Below are positions 33,544 through 44,019 of a stretch of DNA of 64,000 nucleotides, one piece after another. Origin of the DNA: Blattamonas nauphoetae (Eukaryota > Preaxostyla > Oxymonadida); the NCBI GenBank assembly GCA_033064195.1, contig JARBJD010000310.1, positions 22,187 to 86,186 on the forward strand, given 5' to 3'. Numbering within the stretch: the stretch's first letter is position 1; every line of letters starts with the position of its first letter. Position numbers and translations under genes: made by a program. The notes below the pieces were generated by a model that saw only the letters and a list, made by a program, of their open reading frames with translations, did not search any database and was not told the DNA's origin.

Positions 33544-33645
33544 TCAGTTTTAGAACTCTTAATCGAGGCAGCCCTCACCGTTTACCATCGTTCAGGGGTC
33601 GACAAACAAGATGGGACGAAGATTTCTGATGTCCACGATGCCATC
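33544..33645 (+). pseudogene. Host ORF, piece 5' of the Polinton B insertion
   Basis: An open frame reads ...LIEAALTVYHRSGVDKQDG and then TKISDVHDAI, ending in the codons GCC ATC, which are the 6-bp target duplication. The same frame resumes at 58,330 beyond Polinton B. The host ORF was therefore open across the site before insertion. The family is uncertain; see 58,426-61,673. Confidence 0.5.
33640..33645. repeat. 6-bp target site duplication of Polinton B (left)
   Basis: GCCATC directly before the terminal AGAGATATAG; identical to 58,330-58,335. Six base pairs is the length typical of Polintons. Confidence 0.9.
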
Positions 33646-33659
33646 AGAGATATAGGGTG

Positions 33660-34090
33660 GTGGTTGAGTAGTTGATAAGAATAAGTGTAGGGAAATAGGT
33701 GGCATGGGCAAGGGTGATTAGGCATTGGTGAAAAGATAGGTGTGGGGAAAATAAGTGAAGAGATAAGGATGATTGGGCATAGGTAAAGATTGAGAGGGGG
33801 GGTGAAGGAGGCATTGATGAGTGGCATTGATGAGAGGTATTGATGAGGAAACATTGATGAGGAAAACATTGATGTTGAAATACGTGACATGAGTGTGTAA
33901 GAGATAGTTGAGAGACATTGATGGGGGTATACGTGTAACAAGTGTTTGTTATGAGGTGGAGATAATCGATGTATGGACATTGATTTGTGGACATTGATGG
34001 AGAGATGAATAGGTGTTGAGAATTGATGGATGATCATTTGTGGAATGAGGTGCCCTAGGTGCCCCAGGTGGATCGGGAAAAATAATTGGT
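33660..34090. repeat. Terminal low-complexity ATTGATG-rich stretch
   Basis: Within the left TIR the words ATTGATGAG, ATTGATG and GGCATTGATG recur irregularly for about 400 bp. ORFs of up to 178 codons here on the minus strand (rich in H, S, I, P and N) come from the repeat and are not taken as genes. The mirror copy is at about 57,940-58,315. Confidence 0.55.
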
Positions 34091-34369
34091 TGGAGTTTTT
34101 GATGGTCCACGGGTCCACAGGTCCACGATCGAGTTAGAAAGATTGAAATGGCATTTGTACTTGGCTCATTGCTGTTATATTACATGTTAATTATTTGGAC
34201 TTTTTTATTTTGATGTAACAATTTTCGTTATTTGACTCAGGTCACAGAACAAAAGAGAAGAGAAAACTTGCATATATTCATCAATTTGAGACCATTTCTG
34301 AGCTCCTGTGGACTTTGTGGACTTGTGGATCATCAATAGTTCTTCAAAAATATATCTACATTGCTGTGC

Positions 34370-36842
34370 TTATTCAAGACTGTCTTCTTCATCTATTTCT
34401 GATTCAAGAGTAGACCTTCTAAGCAGCTCAGCATATTTTGGATCGATCACATAGCACCACACTCTTGCTTTATTCATGGTGACTTTCTTTCTGGTACAAT
34501 GCTCATGTAAATCCATCTGGAATGTCTTCAATTTTTTGTAATATTCAGGCATGATTTCAGCTGCATATGAGCATGGCATTCCTTTCTCCAATTCGTGAAT
34601 GTGTGCAAAGCAAAAGTCTCCAATTGCTGATCTGGACACTTCTTGGAGTAGACATCTAGCATCAGTGTTTGGTAGTTGTCTTGGATTGAAGTTGGAGATG
34701 TCTCTTTGTCTGAAGTAGGTCAACAAATGTGAGTAGAATTCAGGAGAGAACGAGCGAATGAAATTGAGAAAGAATGCAGCATCATCTTTCTTTTTGTTGG
34801 ACACTTTACACACACAGTAACGTCTGTCGTCGACTTCAATCTTCACTGGATATGCGTTGTTTGTACAGAAGATCAGATTGGCGACATTCTCGGCATCACG
34901 TCTGGCAATTCCTTTCTCGTTTGCTCTGAAGCTTGTATCTGATATAATGGATTTGAGAGCATCAAAATTGGACATTCTTTCTTCACCAACATTCTTCAGT
35001 TCATTACAGACAATCAGCATCTTTCCCTCAATCACTGTATTGAATGTTCCACAGAGTTCCTGAATATCGGTTATATTTGGAGCAGAATATCCACGCAGTA
35101 GTTCACAGAGCACATTGGTCCAAACATTTTTGCCAATTCCTTGCATCCCCTTCAAGATGATGACAGATGCTGTCTTCTGACCTGGATTCTGAATGACAAA
35201 AGAAATCCAATTCAAGATGAAGCTATACAATTCCTCATTGTTGTCGGAGATGATCTCTTTGGTGAAATCCAAGAATGGTTGAATAAGCTGATTGTTTACT
35301 TCATCAACGAATGGATATTTGTATCCTTGAAATAGTGAGAACATGTCTGGATTGTCACTGATGAATCGAATGCCATTGACCATGAAACGATTGCGATTGT
35401 CCTCGAATAAGCTTTGGCAATTGAACACTTTCACTTTCTTCGGATCTTCGTTTGGTATGGTCACTTTAATTGATTTCAACAATCTCAGGGCACTGCTTTC
35501 TTTCTGAACATTGACACGATAGCAAAGATCAAGCGAACTGTATTCCTTCACAATGCAAAGCAAAGATACTTCAACACAGCGAAGAACTTTCAATAGATCT
35601 CTCAGAACTTCTTTCTCCGATTTGTATTCTTGTTTTGTTGCCTTTTTTTCTGATTGAAGAGAAGTCAAATGAAGACAGAAGATCAATTTTATCATTGAAT
35701 GATTCATCATTGCTTTGTTCAAGGCATTGGTCCTCCTCGGATTCATCAATGCTGTCAAATACATCTGAGATATCGTAGTCCGTGAGAGGAATAACGAGTT
35801 CATCATTGTAGAATTTCTCATTGTGGATTCGAATGATTTTGACGAGTACTCCTGGATGCGAAATATTCGATGCGTATCTGATTCTTTGTGCATTCCAATT
35901 CATTTTTGTATTCTCTGTTAATGTATTGTGAGCATAGACGTCTTGGTACGTTTGGTCCAGCATCTCGTCAGTGAATCCATCAATTTGTCGCAATGAATTG
36001 AGTCCAGCAAACAACGGCAACAACGAGACTTCATCCTCGAGTGAACGAGAGCCAGAATCATTGTGGATTGTCAGTCCTGTTAATCCTTTTCTGATTAGCT
36101 CTGCTTGCTTCAAAGAATACTGTTGAATTGAATCACTATCGAATGCAGGAGCTTTTGGACTTTCTGACTTTGGAGGCTTGACTGATGGCTTCTTCTCTGA
36201 TGTATTTGCCTTCAATACAATACCCAGATTGGACAATACATCAGACAATGATGCCAGTTTGAAGAGCTGATGAAAATCATTCAATGTTGAATATGTATGG
36301 ATTTTATTCTTGCCTTCAACCTTCCTTTGCACTCTTGATTTTGGTTGCACAATCCAGCGCAGATTGGAGTCTACACAAGCGAACAAATCCACATCGTATT
36401 GCTCAGTTTTCTTTACCTTCACCATTGAATTCTTTTCCAGTTTGTATCCGTCAATATCGCAATAGATGTGAAGGCCACCAGAACCAGTGACGACTAATCC
36501 GACATTCTCAGGTAGTACATCAATCACTGATTGTCTGATTTTTGTTTTAGCTTCTTCACCAGCATCCTTATTCAAGATGTCAATGTCTACAACTGCTAGA
36601 TTGGCCACATGTGCAATGTTTATCGCTGTTCCTGTCTTTCGGGATCCGGCATTATCGATTGAAGCACCTTCGCTATATTTCTTGTAGTCATAAATTGGAA
36701 CTTCATGAGCTCTCAAACGATCGAATAAAGATTGTATTTCGACTGAAAGTCCACTGAGCAATGCTTCAAGTTGATCTTCGACTAATCTAGGATTCATGGC
36801 ACAAATATCACTGACTTTTTTCTCTTCAACTTTTGTTGTCAT
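34370..36842 (-). pseudogene. D5-like primase-SF3 helicase, left TIR copy
   Basis: The start ATG at 36,842 (MTTKVEEKK) follows the early-type leader. The N-terminal half has a primase-polymerase look: AVVDIDILNKDAGEE, then VVTGSGGLHIYCD. The C-terminal half is a superfamily 3 helicase: Walker A KGMQGIGKN, Walker B MLIVCNE and motif C LIFCTNN. Such proteins prime and unwind DNA in virophages, poxviruses and other nucleocytoplasmic viruses. Their presence in a Polinton that also has polymerase B is notable. Lying in the TIR, the gene exists twice. This copy is broken, by few changes. Confidence 0.75.
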
Positions 36843-36854
36843 TATTTCTAAGGA

Positions 36855-36898
36855 GATAAAAAATTAGAATTTAAAAAAAGTTAAGCGTTTGTTTTTTC
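36855..36898 (-). promoter_or_regulatory. Early-type leader of the primase-helicase (left)
   Basis: On the minus strand: AACAAACGCTTAACT, a T-run, AAATTCTAATTTTTTATC, then CTTAG just before the start codon region. The end resembles a 3' splice site, so splicing of a leader cannot be excluded. Confidence 0.45.
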
Positions 36899-36899
36899 T

Positions 36900-38700
36900 G
36901 ACAGCAAAAAAAGACTGTGATTGCGATCAGATGTGCTCCAAATAACCGATGGATGTGGATCTAGTGGGAGACCAATCGGGATGATCAATAGATGTTTTTT
37001 TACAATTTCTATTGACTGCCCCAGGTGCCCCAGGTGGATCATCAAAAATAATTCTTTTGAGTTTTAAAAAGTCCACGGGTCCACAATGTCCACTAATGCT
37101 TCCGAACGCTCAGAACGACTCCAGATGATCAGATCTAGTGCCAGAGCAATCGGGATGATCATTTGGTGTTGTTTTACAATTTCTATTGAGTGCCCCATGT
37201 GCCCCAGGTGTACCATCAGAAATAATTCTTTTTAGTTTTGAAAAGTCCACAGGTCCACGAATCCACGGATCCACCGATGCTGCGGCATGTTCAGAATGCT
37301 CCTAGGTGATGTGTACATCAACCCCATGCATCTCTGACATCGGCAGGTCATTCTGGTCACTTTTGATTTTTTCACTTTTTGACGGCATTTTTGTCCATTT
37401 CAGTATATTGAGCCTGTACACGAGAATACTAAATTTGAAAATGTCATTCCAAAAACATTTTATGCATTCCGATGGCACTGATCGATGAAAAGAAACCGGA
37501 TGTCAATCGGACAGGTATTCGTCGAGATATGAGTTGTTCTTTAGTGAAAAAATACGAAAAAAGTGAGAAAAATGAGTGACCCTCTTTTGAAAAAACGTCC
37601 ACAGCTCGCTCAATACTGGAGATCCAGATCTGAAAAAAAGTGCAAAACCTTGGGGACGGAGGAAGCTAGGTAGGTTTTTTTGCCAGGTGTATTGGCAAGT
37701 CCCCAAGGCCCAGGGTTGCGATCCCTGTAACCGAGATTCATGACTCGGAACTATAGACGTCTATTAAAGATTGCTTCCTCCCGGTATTGAACCTGGGACT
37801 CATAGCCTAGTAAGCACGTGCACTTACCTACTAGACTACTCGACCCTGAAATTTCCTATTCCCCGGGTGGGCTCTATACCTTGACCACTACCTTGACCAC
37901 CGACCCCGACCAAAAACTTTGATGTTTCATCATTGTGGGTCGATTTTTTTCCCACAAAAAATATTATGGGATTGCCCTTTTTTTCAAAATCACGTCAAAT
38001 CAGCCTGAGATTAATATTAGAGTGGAAGATACAAAAATAATATTACGAAAAAAATATAAAAATTTTTGAAAATTTTTTTTGCTATATAGTCATTTTTTGG
38101 TGCACATGCAAAAATTGATGAAAAATTAAAGTTCTCCAATTTCGCTTAAATTACCATCCAAGGACATATCCGATGTGCTCTTTCGATTGGTGCAATAATT
38201 ATTGAAATCGGACAAGTATGTAAGGAGTTATGGGTGATGTAAGGAAAATATTGTTCTGAAAATAGTGACTTTTTAGCTGTTGATGGAGCTTTACATTGAA
38301 TGTATTTTATGTGGACTTTTTGATTTTGAAGCTACAATTTTCTCTGTTTTATCTGGGACATGGACCTAGGTTAATGGCAGAAAATTGTTGAATAATATGT
38401 AAAAATGCATTTTTGAGAGGTTATTTTTTGTTTTGTGGACTTTGTGGACCTGTGGACCTGTGGACTTTTCAAAAATGAAATAAAAATAAATTGCCGATCC
38501 ACCTGGGGCACCTGGGGCACTCAATAGCTTTTGGAAAACACTGATGAAAGAGCGCACCATTTGAGATGGCATGAATGAGTGGAAATGGAGAGCTTGAAAT
38601 CTCTGTTGTTGAATTGTACAGAATTGCAAATGACTGGCAAACTGAGAAAGAACATTTTTGATTGATGTTTATTAGATTTTATTTTTCATAAAATAACCAA
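36900..38700. other. Non-coding inner part of the left TIR
   Basis: No gene. It holds the tandem GTGCCCCAGG/GTCCAC modules, a T-rich stretch, the tRNA-like segment at 37,773-37,848 and an AT-rich region to the inner boundary. The mirror region is 53,540-55,100. Confidence 0.6.
37773..37848 (-). other. tRNA-like segment in the left TIR of Polinton B
   Basis: On the minus strand TAGTCTAGTAGG (A box) and CCAGGTTCAATACCGG (T-arm/B box) are spaced as in a tRNA. The acceptor halves GGTCGAG and AGGAAGC do not pair. It is probably tRNA-derived, not a working tRNA. Confidence 0.35.
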
Positions 38701-38706
38701 ACAAAA

Positions 38707-39627
38707 ATGAATCGACAAAAATACAATTCACAAATGATTGAGAAAATGATTGATCATAATCTTTCGACAACCAATGAGAATGCAGCAGTCATTAACTCAC
38801 TGCAGACAGAAGTGGAAACGAATCAGAAAGATGTCGACACACTTAAGAAGACAACAGAAGCACAGCAGACTGCGATATCTTCAATCCAAAAAGTGTTTTC
38901 AACAAACGGATCAATCAGTTGTTCAGCTGGTATTACGACACCAGAAATTGGAGGATTGATCAATGTGAATGGAGCTAAGTGGAACATATCAGAAGGATCA
39001 CTTCCGAAGTATCCTGGAACATATCCGGCTTCAACATTTAAGTCTGGAATTTCAATATCGCAATCGATTGCAGAAACTTCTGGAATTCAGTTAAATGGTG
39101 ATGGTATAATTATGTGGTCTCCGTGTGACACCCCAGCATTGTATTACTACGATGAGGACACTGGTTCTGGAGTATTTTCAATATCACCAACAGGAAGTTT
39201 TTCTCAGTTGTCAGACAGAAGAGTGAAAAGAAATATTGAACCATATCCCGAGGTTCTTGAACAATTGAATAAAGTGGAAATTGTGCAGTATCAATTCAAC
39301 ACATTTGACTCGAAGATCAACAAAGTGACAAAGCAAATTGAAAACGAGACAGATGAAGAACACTTGAAGAACTGTAAAGAGAAATGTGAATGCTTGAAGA
39401 AGGAAAGTGAGAAGAAACACATTGGAGTGATTGCACAGCAGATCCAAGAAATCTTTCCTGAAGTCGTGAACGATTCCAATCCAGATTGTCTTCAAGTTGA
39501 TTTTGCAGAACTCTCTTGCTTCTGCGTGAAAGCCATTCAGGAACTGAGTACAATCGTCGGACAACAACAGACACTCATCAATGAACTCATACAAAAATAT
39601 AATACACTGATTAATACTCCAACATGA
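38707..39627 (+). CDS. Fibre-like protein with C-terminal S74 intramolecular chaperone domain
   Basis: A 306-residue ORF that looks whole. The N-terminal 70 residues are coiled-coil-like (NSLQTEVETNQKDVDTLKK). The middle is glycine/serine-rich and beta-like. From about residue 173 it has the S74 signature: SDRRVKRNIEP, then KKHIGVIAQQIQEIFPEVV, then DFAELSCFCVKAIQEL. In phage tailspikes and fibres this domain drives trimer assembly and then cleaves itself off. A trimeric spike or fibre on the virion is therefore likely. It is the only rightward gene left of the capsid block and abuts the TIR. Element A shows no counterpart in the window. Confidence 0.75.
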   Translation: MNRQKYNSQMIEKMIDHNLSTTNENAAVINSLQTEVETNQKDVDTLKKTTEAQQTAISSIQKVFSTNGSISCSAGITTPEIGGLINVNGAKWNISEGSLPKYPGTYPASTFKSGISISQSIAETSGIQLNGDGIIMWSPCDTPALYYYDEDTGSGVFSISPTGSFSQLSDRRVKRNIEPYPEVLEQLNKVEIVQYQFNTFDSKINKVTKQIENETDEEHLKNCKEKCECLKKESEKKHIGVIAQQIQEIFPEVVNDSNPDCLQVDFAELSCFCVKAIQELSTIVGQQQTLINELIQKYNTLINTPT

Positions 39628-40021
39628 GATCAACAAGAAATTCATAGTACTCTTTGATTATTTTTCCATTGATTGTCTCGGTTGTTTCCATCTCAATTGA
39701 TTCACCTGAACTGTCTTTGAACCAGATCTTCACAATTGACTGACGAGTGCTTAATTCCCACTTCTTTCGCTTCGCAATCTGTTCGTTGCAGAAAGCGACA
39801 TATGAATCATTATGTGCATCAGTTTGAATCCAATCACCATGGATTGTGATGTGCTGTGGAACATCTTTCGAAATGACTGTTGTTGAACCATCAATTTCTT
39901 CCTTCACATGAATGAGTTTGCAGTCAAGAAAATAGATGTATTTTTGTTTTCTGGAATTAGAAAAATCATGTGGTAGTTGAGCAGTGTGAGAATTCTGAAT
40001 TGAGAAGTATCGCTTCACCAT
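39611..40021 (-). CDS. Small virion-block protein downstream of MCP-A
   Basis: A 136-residue ORF (MVKRYFSIQNSHTAQ...) that looks whole, with its 3' end overlapping that of the fibre gene by about 17 bp. Element A has the same gene at the same place. It contains KKWELSTRQSIVKIWFKD and no recognised motif. Position after the capsid genes suggests a minor structural or assembly role, possibly the otherwise missing penton, but that is a guess. Confidence 0.6.
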   Translation of the reverse strand: MVKRYFSIQNSHTAQLPHDFSNSRKQKYIYFLDCKLIHVKEEIDGSTTVISKDVPQHITIHGDWIQTDAHNDSYVAFCNEQIAKRKKWELSTRQSIVKIWFKDSSGESIEMETTETINGKIIKEYYEFLVDLMLEY

Positions 40022-40052
40022 TTGTGTTTTCTACAAAAATAAAATATTCACT

Positions 40053-41729
40053 TTAGTATCCTCTCTTCACTTCTTCATATGCTTCTTGGAGTCGACGATC
40101 AATAACATATCGCACTCGTGGTTGTCCATTCTCAATCCAGAACAGCCAGTACGATGCTTGATGTAATGCCAAAATCGGTGGAGGTGGACCTTCTGGAGTT
40201 GATGTGAAATATGGATCTTGTTCACCTTGTTTGATTGGTGTTCCTCTGTAGACAATGTTGACAGACTCTGATGTTGAGATTCCTTCTTCTCCACCTGCAA
40301 TTTCACTTCGATCTGTTGGAACCATGAAAGTGAAAGAAGTCGCATCTGTGACAGCTCTGTTTCTCTTGTATTCGATTCCTTTGAAGTCAAACGTGCGTGG
40401 CATACAAATGGAATTTTCAAATTCTTCTGTTGCAGAACAACCAATGAAATCACCATTCACCATCATCATCTGATAGAACTCTGGTGAGATTGTTGACATC
40501 GGGAAATTGGGAAAGTTGGATCCAAGCATTTCGAATTGACCAACGTAGTGAGGATTTCTGAACACAGTACACTCATTCGGTCTTTCAGGGAATAAGCACA
40601 TGAGATTCATGAGATTGTTGAGTTTGATACTGATGTTTGACTTCACTCCCATGGCATTCGCTTTTGATTGGAACGATTGTGTGTCAATTCTTTCTGCTTT
40701 CAGAACATACAGAGTCTTTGAATCGGTGTTGATGAGAGATTGTTTTGTTGCATCAGTGATTTGATATCCATAGCAAATTGATGTAACTTTGTCCACTGAT
40801 GAATTCAGAACAGATGAAACGACGGTTTCAGTGGAATACTCTGAAATAAGCTCCTCCCGATAAAGATCATATTGTTGTATCGGATTTCCCATTTGAGTGA
40901 ATTCCTGTGTCACATTCGTGTATTCTCCTTCACGCATAAAATCCATCTGAGGACGATTTGTCATTTCACCCAAGAGCCTATCCGGCTTTCGATCGCGAGC
41001 ATTCTCAAGATTTTTTCTAATGACTGTTGATAATCGAATCGGACAATACACGAGTGAATCAGTTGTCAAATGAAATCTCAAACGCAGATTGCCAAAGATT
41101 GAATTTGGATACTGATCAAAGGTACTCAGTGGAAGGAGATTCACAAATGGAATCACCAATGGAATTGTAAATGTGATCGTTGGAGTCTCTGGATCCTCGA
41201 TTGGAGTGTGATAGAATCCACAGACACTTGGATCCATTCTCTGAACATTTTCCCAAAGACTGTAGCAATGCTTCATATTGTTTTTCTCTTCATACGACTT
41301 GAAAGTGTGATACAGAAATGATTCGTGAACATGATTGTTCTGAAGTGAATTGTCAATGATGTTCCCTTGACTGTCGACGAGTCTCATATCTCGAATGGCA
41401 TCTGATGATGATTTGTATCCGTAGAACATTCCGTAGACTTCAGCTCCTCCTTGAAAATGCATTGTTGGTTGATGAAACGGAACAGTAACGGAGAGATCAA
41501 TTCGCAAATGACTCTTCGCAAACTCCGTCACATCATGACCGTCATAGCACAATGGAACTTCAATCTCATCTCCAATTCTGCATGGCATAGGAGGATTTGT
41601 TGGATGCACTTCTTGGATTGAATACACATGAGGTTCTGAATCCCACTGTTTTGGCATATACGATTGCACTTCAATTTGTTCAATTAACGTCGATGTTGGT
41701 TTTGATTGATTAGATCTGATACTTCTCAT
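40053..41729 (-). CDS. Major capsid protein, paralogue 1 (MCP-A), element B
   Basis: This 558-residue ORF looks whole. It is nearly the same as 441-2,123 of element A. Motifs shared with its neighbour MCP-B include MKHCYSLWEN (RKHCHTPWQN there), FGNLRLRFHL (FGDLKLSVHM), NLMNLMCLF and PPPPILALHQASYW (PPAPILATTATTWW). The length suits a double-jelly-roll capsid protein; that fold is inferred. It would form the icosahedral shell, alone or together with MCP-B. The ATG lies in a TAAATG late-type box. Confidence 0.75.
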   Translation of the reverse strand: MRSIRSNQSKPTSTLIEQIEVQSYMPKQWDSEPHVYSIQEVHPTNPPMPCRIGDEIEVPLCYDGHDVTEFAKSHLRIDLSVTVPFHQPTMHFQGGAEVYGMFYGYKSSSDAIRDMRLVDSQGNIIDNSLQNNHVHESFLYHTFKSYEEKNNMKHCYSLWENVQRMDPSVCGFYHTPIEDPETPTITFTIPLVIPFVNLLPLSTFDQYPNSIFGNLRLRFHLTTDSLVYCPIRLSTVIRKNLENARDRKPDRLLGEMTNRPQMDFMREGEYTNVTQEFTQMGNPIQQYDLYREELISEYSTETVVSSVLNSSVDKVTSICYGYQITDATKQSLINTDSKTLYVLKAERIDTQSFQSKANAMGVKSNISIKLNNLMNLMCLFPERPNECTVFRNPHYVGQFEMLGSNFPNFPMSTISPEFYQMMMVNGDFIGCSATEEFENSICMPRTFDFKGIEYKRNRAVTDATSFTFMVPTDRSEIAGGEEGISTSESVNIVYRGTPIKQGEQDPYFTSTPEGPPPPILALHQASYWLFWIENGQPRVRYVIDRRLQEAYEEVKRGY

Positions 41730-41752
41730 TTATAGAAAAATAAAAAATACAA
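41727..41752 (-). promoter_or_regulatory. Late-type promoter box of MCP-A
   Basis: On the minus strand: TATTTTTTATTTTTCTATAA followed by ATG. Confidence 0.5.
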
Positions 41753-41781
41753 TATCAATAATTTCTTTTCCTGTTTTGTCT

Positions 41782-43643
41782 CTACAAGATTCCTAAATCT
41801 TTGTGTAGTGCTTTCAATGTGTGATTTGGATAGTATTCAACTTTTGGTTCGCCATTACTATATCGTAATACCCACCACGTTGTTGCAGTGGTTGCTAGAA
41901 TCGGTGCTGGAGGATGAGTAAACGTTGTCATGTTGCTACCACTTTGACTTGGATTGTAGACATTGTAGTATGTGTCAATCAAACCTTGATATATTGGTTG
42001 TGATCGTAATGTGACAGGAACATTTTGACCTTTGGAGCTGATGGAATCATTGCAGTTTGTTGGACATCCACTTCTCTGTGTTGAGAAGCATAGAAGGAAG
42101 TCAGTGTTGTCATGAATCGGTCGCACTCTTGTCATTGTTTCACCTGAATATGAACCATCACCAGTGAGTTTCTCTTCAACGAGAGAATCTGTCAGTGAAC
42201 GTTCCAAATCATCTGGAACAGTGAGGTATGAATCAAGGTTGAGAGTCGACAATGCAAACTGATAGAAGCGGGCGCCAATCGTTGTTGTTGGTTGCTCTGG
42301 ATAATACTTGCTGAGTAGATTTACTTGGATATCTTCTGCATTGGATTGTGGAAACAAGTGACTTCATTATCGTAGTGACGAAAGAGGAGCATGATATCTT
42401 TGGCATTAACGAGAACCATTTGCTGAGTGCAATCAATTCCTGATGCTGTTGGTGTCTTCTGAAATGGATAGAATGAAATCTTTTCTGCTGGTATCGTTCC
42501 TGGACGATTCTGGTACATCTGCTTCAGATTCTCTTTCGCAATTTCCTTCATTTTGTATCCAGAACTCATGCAATACACATCATCAATGCGATAATCAATA
42601 ATGTTCAATGATATGTACTGATTCGCAAATTCTGGTTCTTTTGTGACTGTTCCAGCTGAATTATAAACAATATCTTGAGTTACTGTTGGTTGTAGAAATG
42701 ATTGACCGATTTGAACGAAATTCTTTGTGCACAAGGTGACAAGAGTATTCAGAAAATATGGACGATGTTGAATGCAATTGAGAGTGGATTCTCGAATCTT
42801 TGGTGCTGTTGTCGTTCTATTAACAATTGATGAAAGTGTATTGTTCAGTGTCAGTTCAGGATTCACAGGACAACAAACGAATGCATCTTCATTCATGTGC
42901 ACACTGAGTTTCAGATCTCCGAAGAGACACCGAGGATAGTCAGTCATTCCAGAGAAAATGAGAAGATCTTCCAGATTAATCGACACACGGATTGGCACAT
43001 CAATAGTGTCTCGAAATACTCCAGTTCCAGATGTTGTTGTGAATGATGATATAGGAATATAGACACCAGCAACCGATTCATCGTGATTCCAAGCATTCTG
43101 CCAAGGTGTGTGACAATGTTTTCGATTCTCTAATTGACTCTTCGGTTTGATCATATTGTAGATGTGTGATTCCATTGATACATCATTGGTCGTTGTGCTT
43201 ATGATTCTCTGATTGTTATGAAGTACAGTTAGGTCACGAAAGATAGATGCTGAATGTTTGAGACCAACGAAGATGAATATCCTCTCGTTCATGTAAGATC
43301 CAATTTTCCCTGTCGTGTTTAGCCAATTGTTCATTTTCAAAGTCGCTGTCATTGTGAACGTAATGAATGAATCATCAATTTGACAAATGTCTTGATTGCC
43401 AGTCAACGGAATGATTATTTCCTGTCCTTTGTAGAAGCGTGAATTCTCGGATGGTTTCAATTCTTGAATAGATGTACTGTGTGCTCCATCGTTCAGAAGG
43501 TAATTGATGTGGTGTTCAGACATGAGTTGCTGTTGTATTTGACCAATGTCATCTCGAGTGTACTTGATTGATCCAGTGGTATTTCCAGTCAAAGATGATG
43601 CTCCAGTTCTTTTGTTTGTCAGATGTGTTATATGCGAGTTCAT
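41782..43643 (-). pseudogene. Capsid protein, paralogue 2 (MCP-B), element B
   Basis: The region encodes a capsid-type protein related along its whole length to MCP-A, with a start at MNSHITHLTNKR in a GATAAAATG context. It is longer than MCP-A, about 600 residues' worth. The C-terminal part matches 2-394 of element A. It lies 52 bp upstream of MCP-A on the same strand. The copy is broken, at least once. Confidence 0.7.
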
Positions 43644-43663
43644 TTTATCAAAAATAAAAAATC
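43641..43663 (-). promoter_or_regulatory. Late-type promoter box of MCP-B
   Basis: On the minus strand: TTTTTATTTTTGATAAA followed by ATG. Confidence 0.5.
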
Positions 43664-43684
43664 AAATTAATGTTTTCTGTACAG

Positions 43685-43984
43685 TTACTTTTTCTTTTTT
43701 GGTTTCTTCGCTTTTGGTTTCAGCTTTTCTTCCAGTTTCATTATTTCTCCTCTGAGTTTGTTTGCTACTGCTGTATTTCCTTCATTGATAGCTTGCTCGT
43801 ATTGTGCCATCTTTTCTGCATGGATTTGCTTGTCCGATTTCACGTCTGGAATCATCTCGACGCCTGTCTGTGCGACTTTAGAAATCAATGGTCCAACAAA
43901 GGGAATGAGATTCAGAAATGGAGCTCCAACTCTGAGTATATTTTTGCCAACTGCTGCTAATTTTGATAACCAACCTGGTGCCAT
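43685..43984 (-). CDS. Small MAPG protein 1, hydrophobic with lysine-rich tail
   Basis: A 99-residue ORF. MAPGWLSKLAAVGKNILRVG is followed by a hydrophobic/amphipathic stretch (APFLNLIPFVGPLISKVA), a helical middle and a basic tail ending KAKKPKKKK. The start and amphipathic design are shared with the next ORF. It suits a minor capsid, membrane-active or DNA-binding core protein, by analogy with small virion proteins of adenovirus-like viruses; this is inference only. Confidence 0.55.
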   Translation of the reverse strand: MAPGWLSKLAAVGKNILRVGAPFLNLIPFVGPLISKVAQTGVEMIPDVKSDKQIHAEKMAQYEQAINEGNTAVANKLRGEIMKLEEKLKPKAKKPKKKK

Positions 43985-44000
43985 TTATGAAGAATAAAAA
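43982..44000 (-). promoter_or_regulatory. Late-type promoter box
   Basis: On the minus strand: TATTTTTATTCTTCATAA followed by ATG. Confidence 0.45.
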
Positions 44001-44019
44001 TATTTGATTACAACATTTT

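Larger units (their letters stand above)
33646..38673 (+). repeat. Polinton B left TIR (about 5.0 kb)
   Basis: This is the inverted copy of 53,535-58,329. From the outside inwards it has a low-complexity ATTGATG-rich stretch, a GTGCCCCAGG/GTCCAC module, the primase-helicase gene, two more such modules in tandem (about 36,960-37,300), a tRNA-like segment, an AT-rich stretch, an inverted module at about 38,440-38,530, and the inner boundary at ATGTTTATT. A tandem duplication of about 175 bp near 37.1 kb is missing from the right TIR and explains most of the length difference. Confidence 0.9.

Noticed and set aside
33582-34118. A 178-codon ORF on the minus strand and its mirror copies near 58 kb
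   Set aside because: They come from an ATTGATG-rich low-complexity stretch. Several frames are open at once and the translations have no protein-like pattern.
37773-37848. A functional tRNA gene
   Set aside because: A- and B-box motifs are good, but the acceptor arms do not pair and the anticodon arm is poor. Kept only as a tRNA-like segment.
34105-38530. A CRISPR-like array from the regularly repeated GTCCACAGGTCCACAG units
   Set aside because: The units are contiguous or irregularly spaced with no unique spacers of constant length, no cas genes are present, and the setting is eukaryotic.
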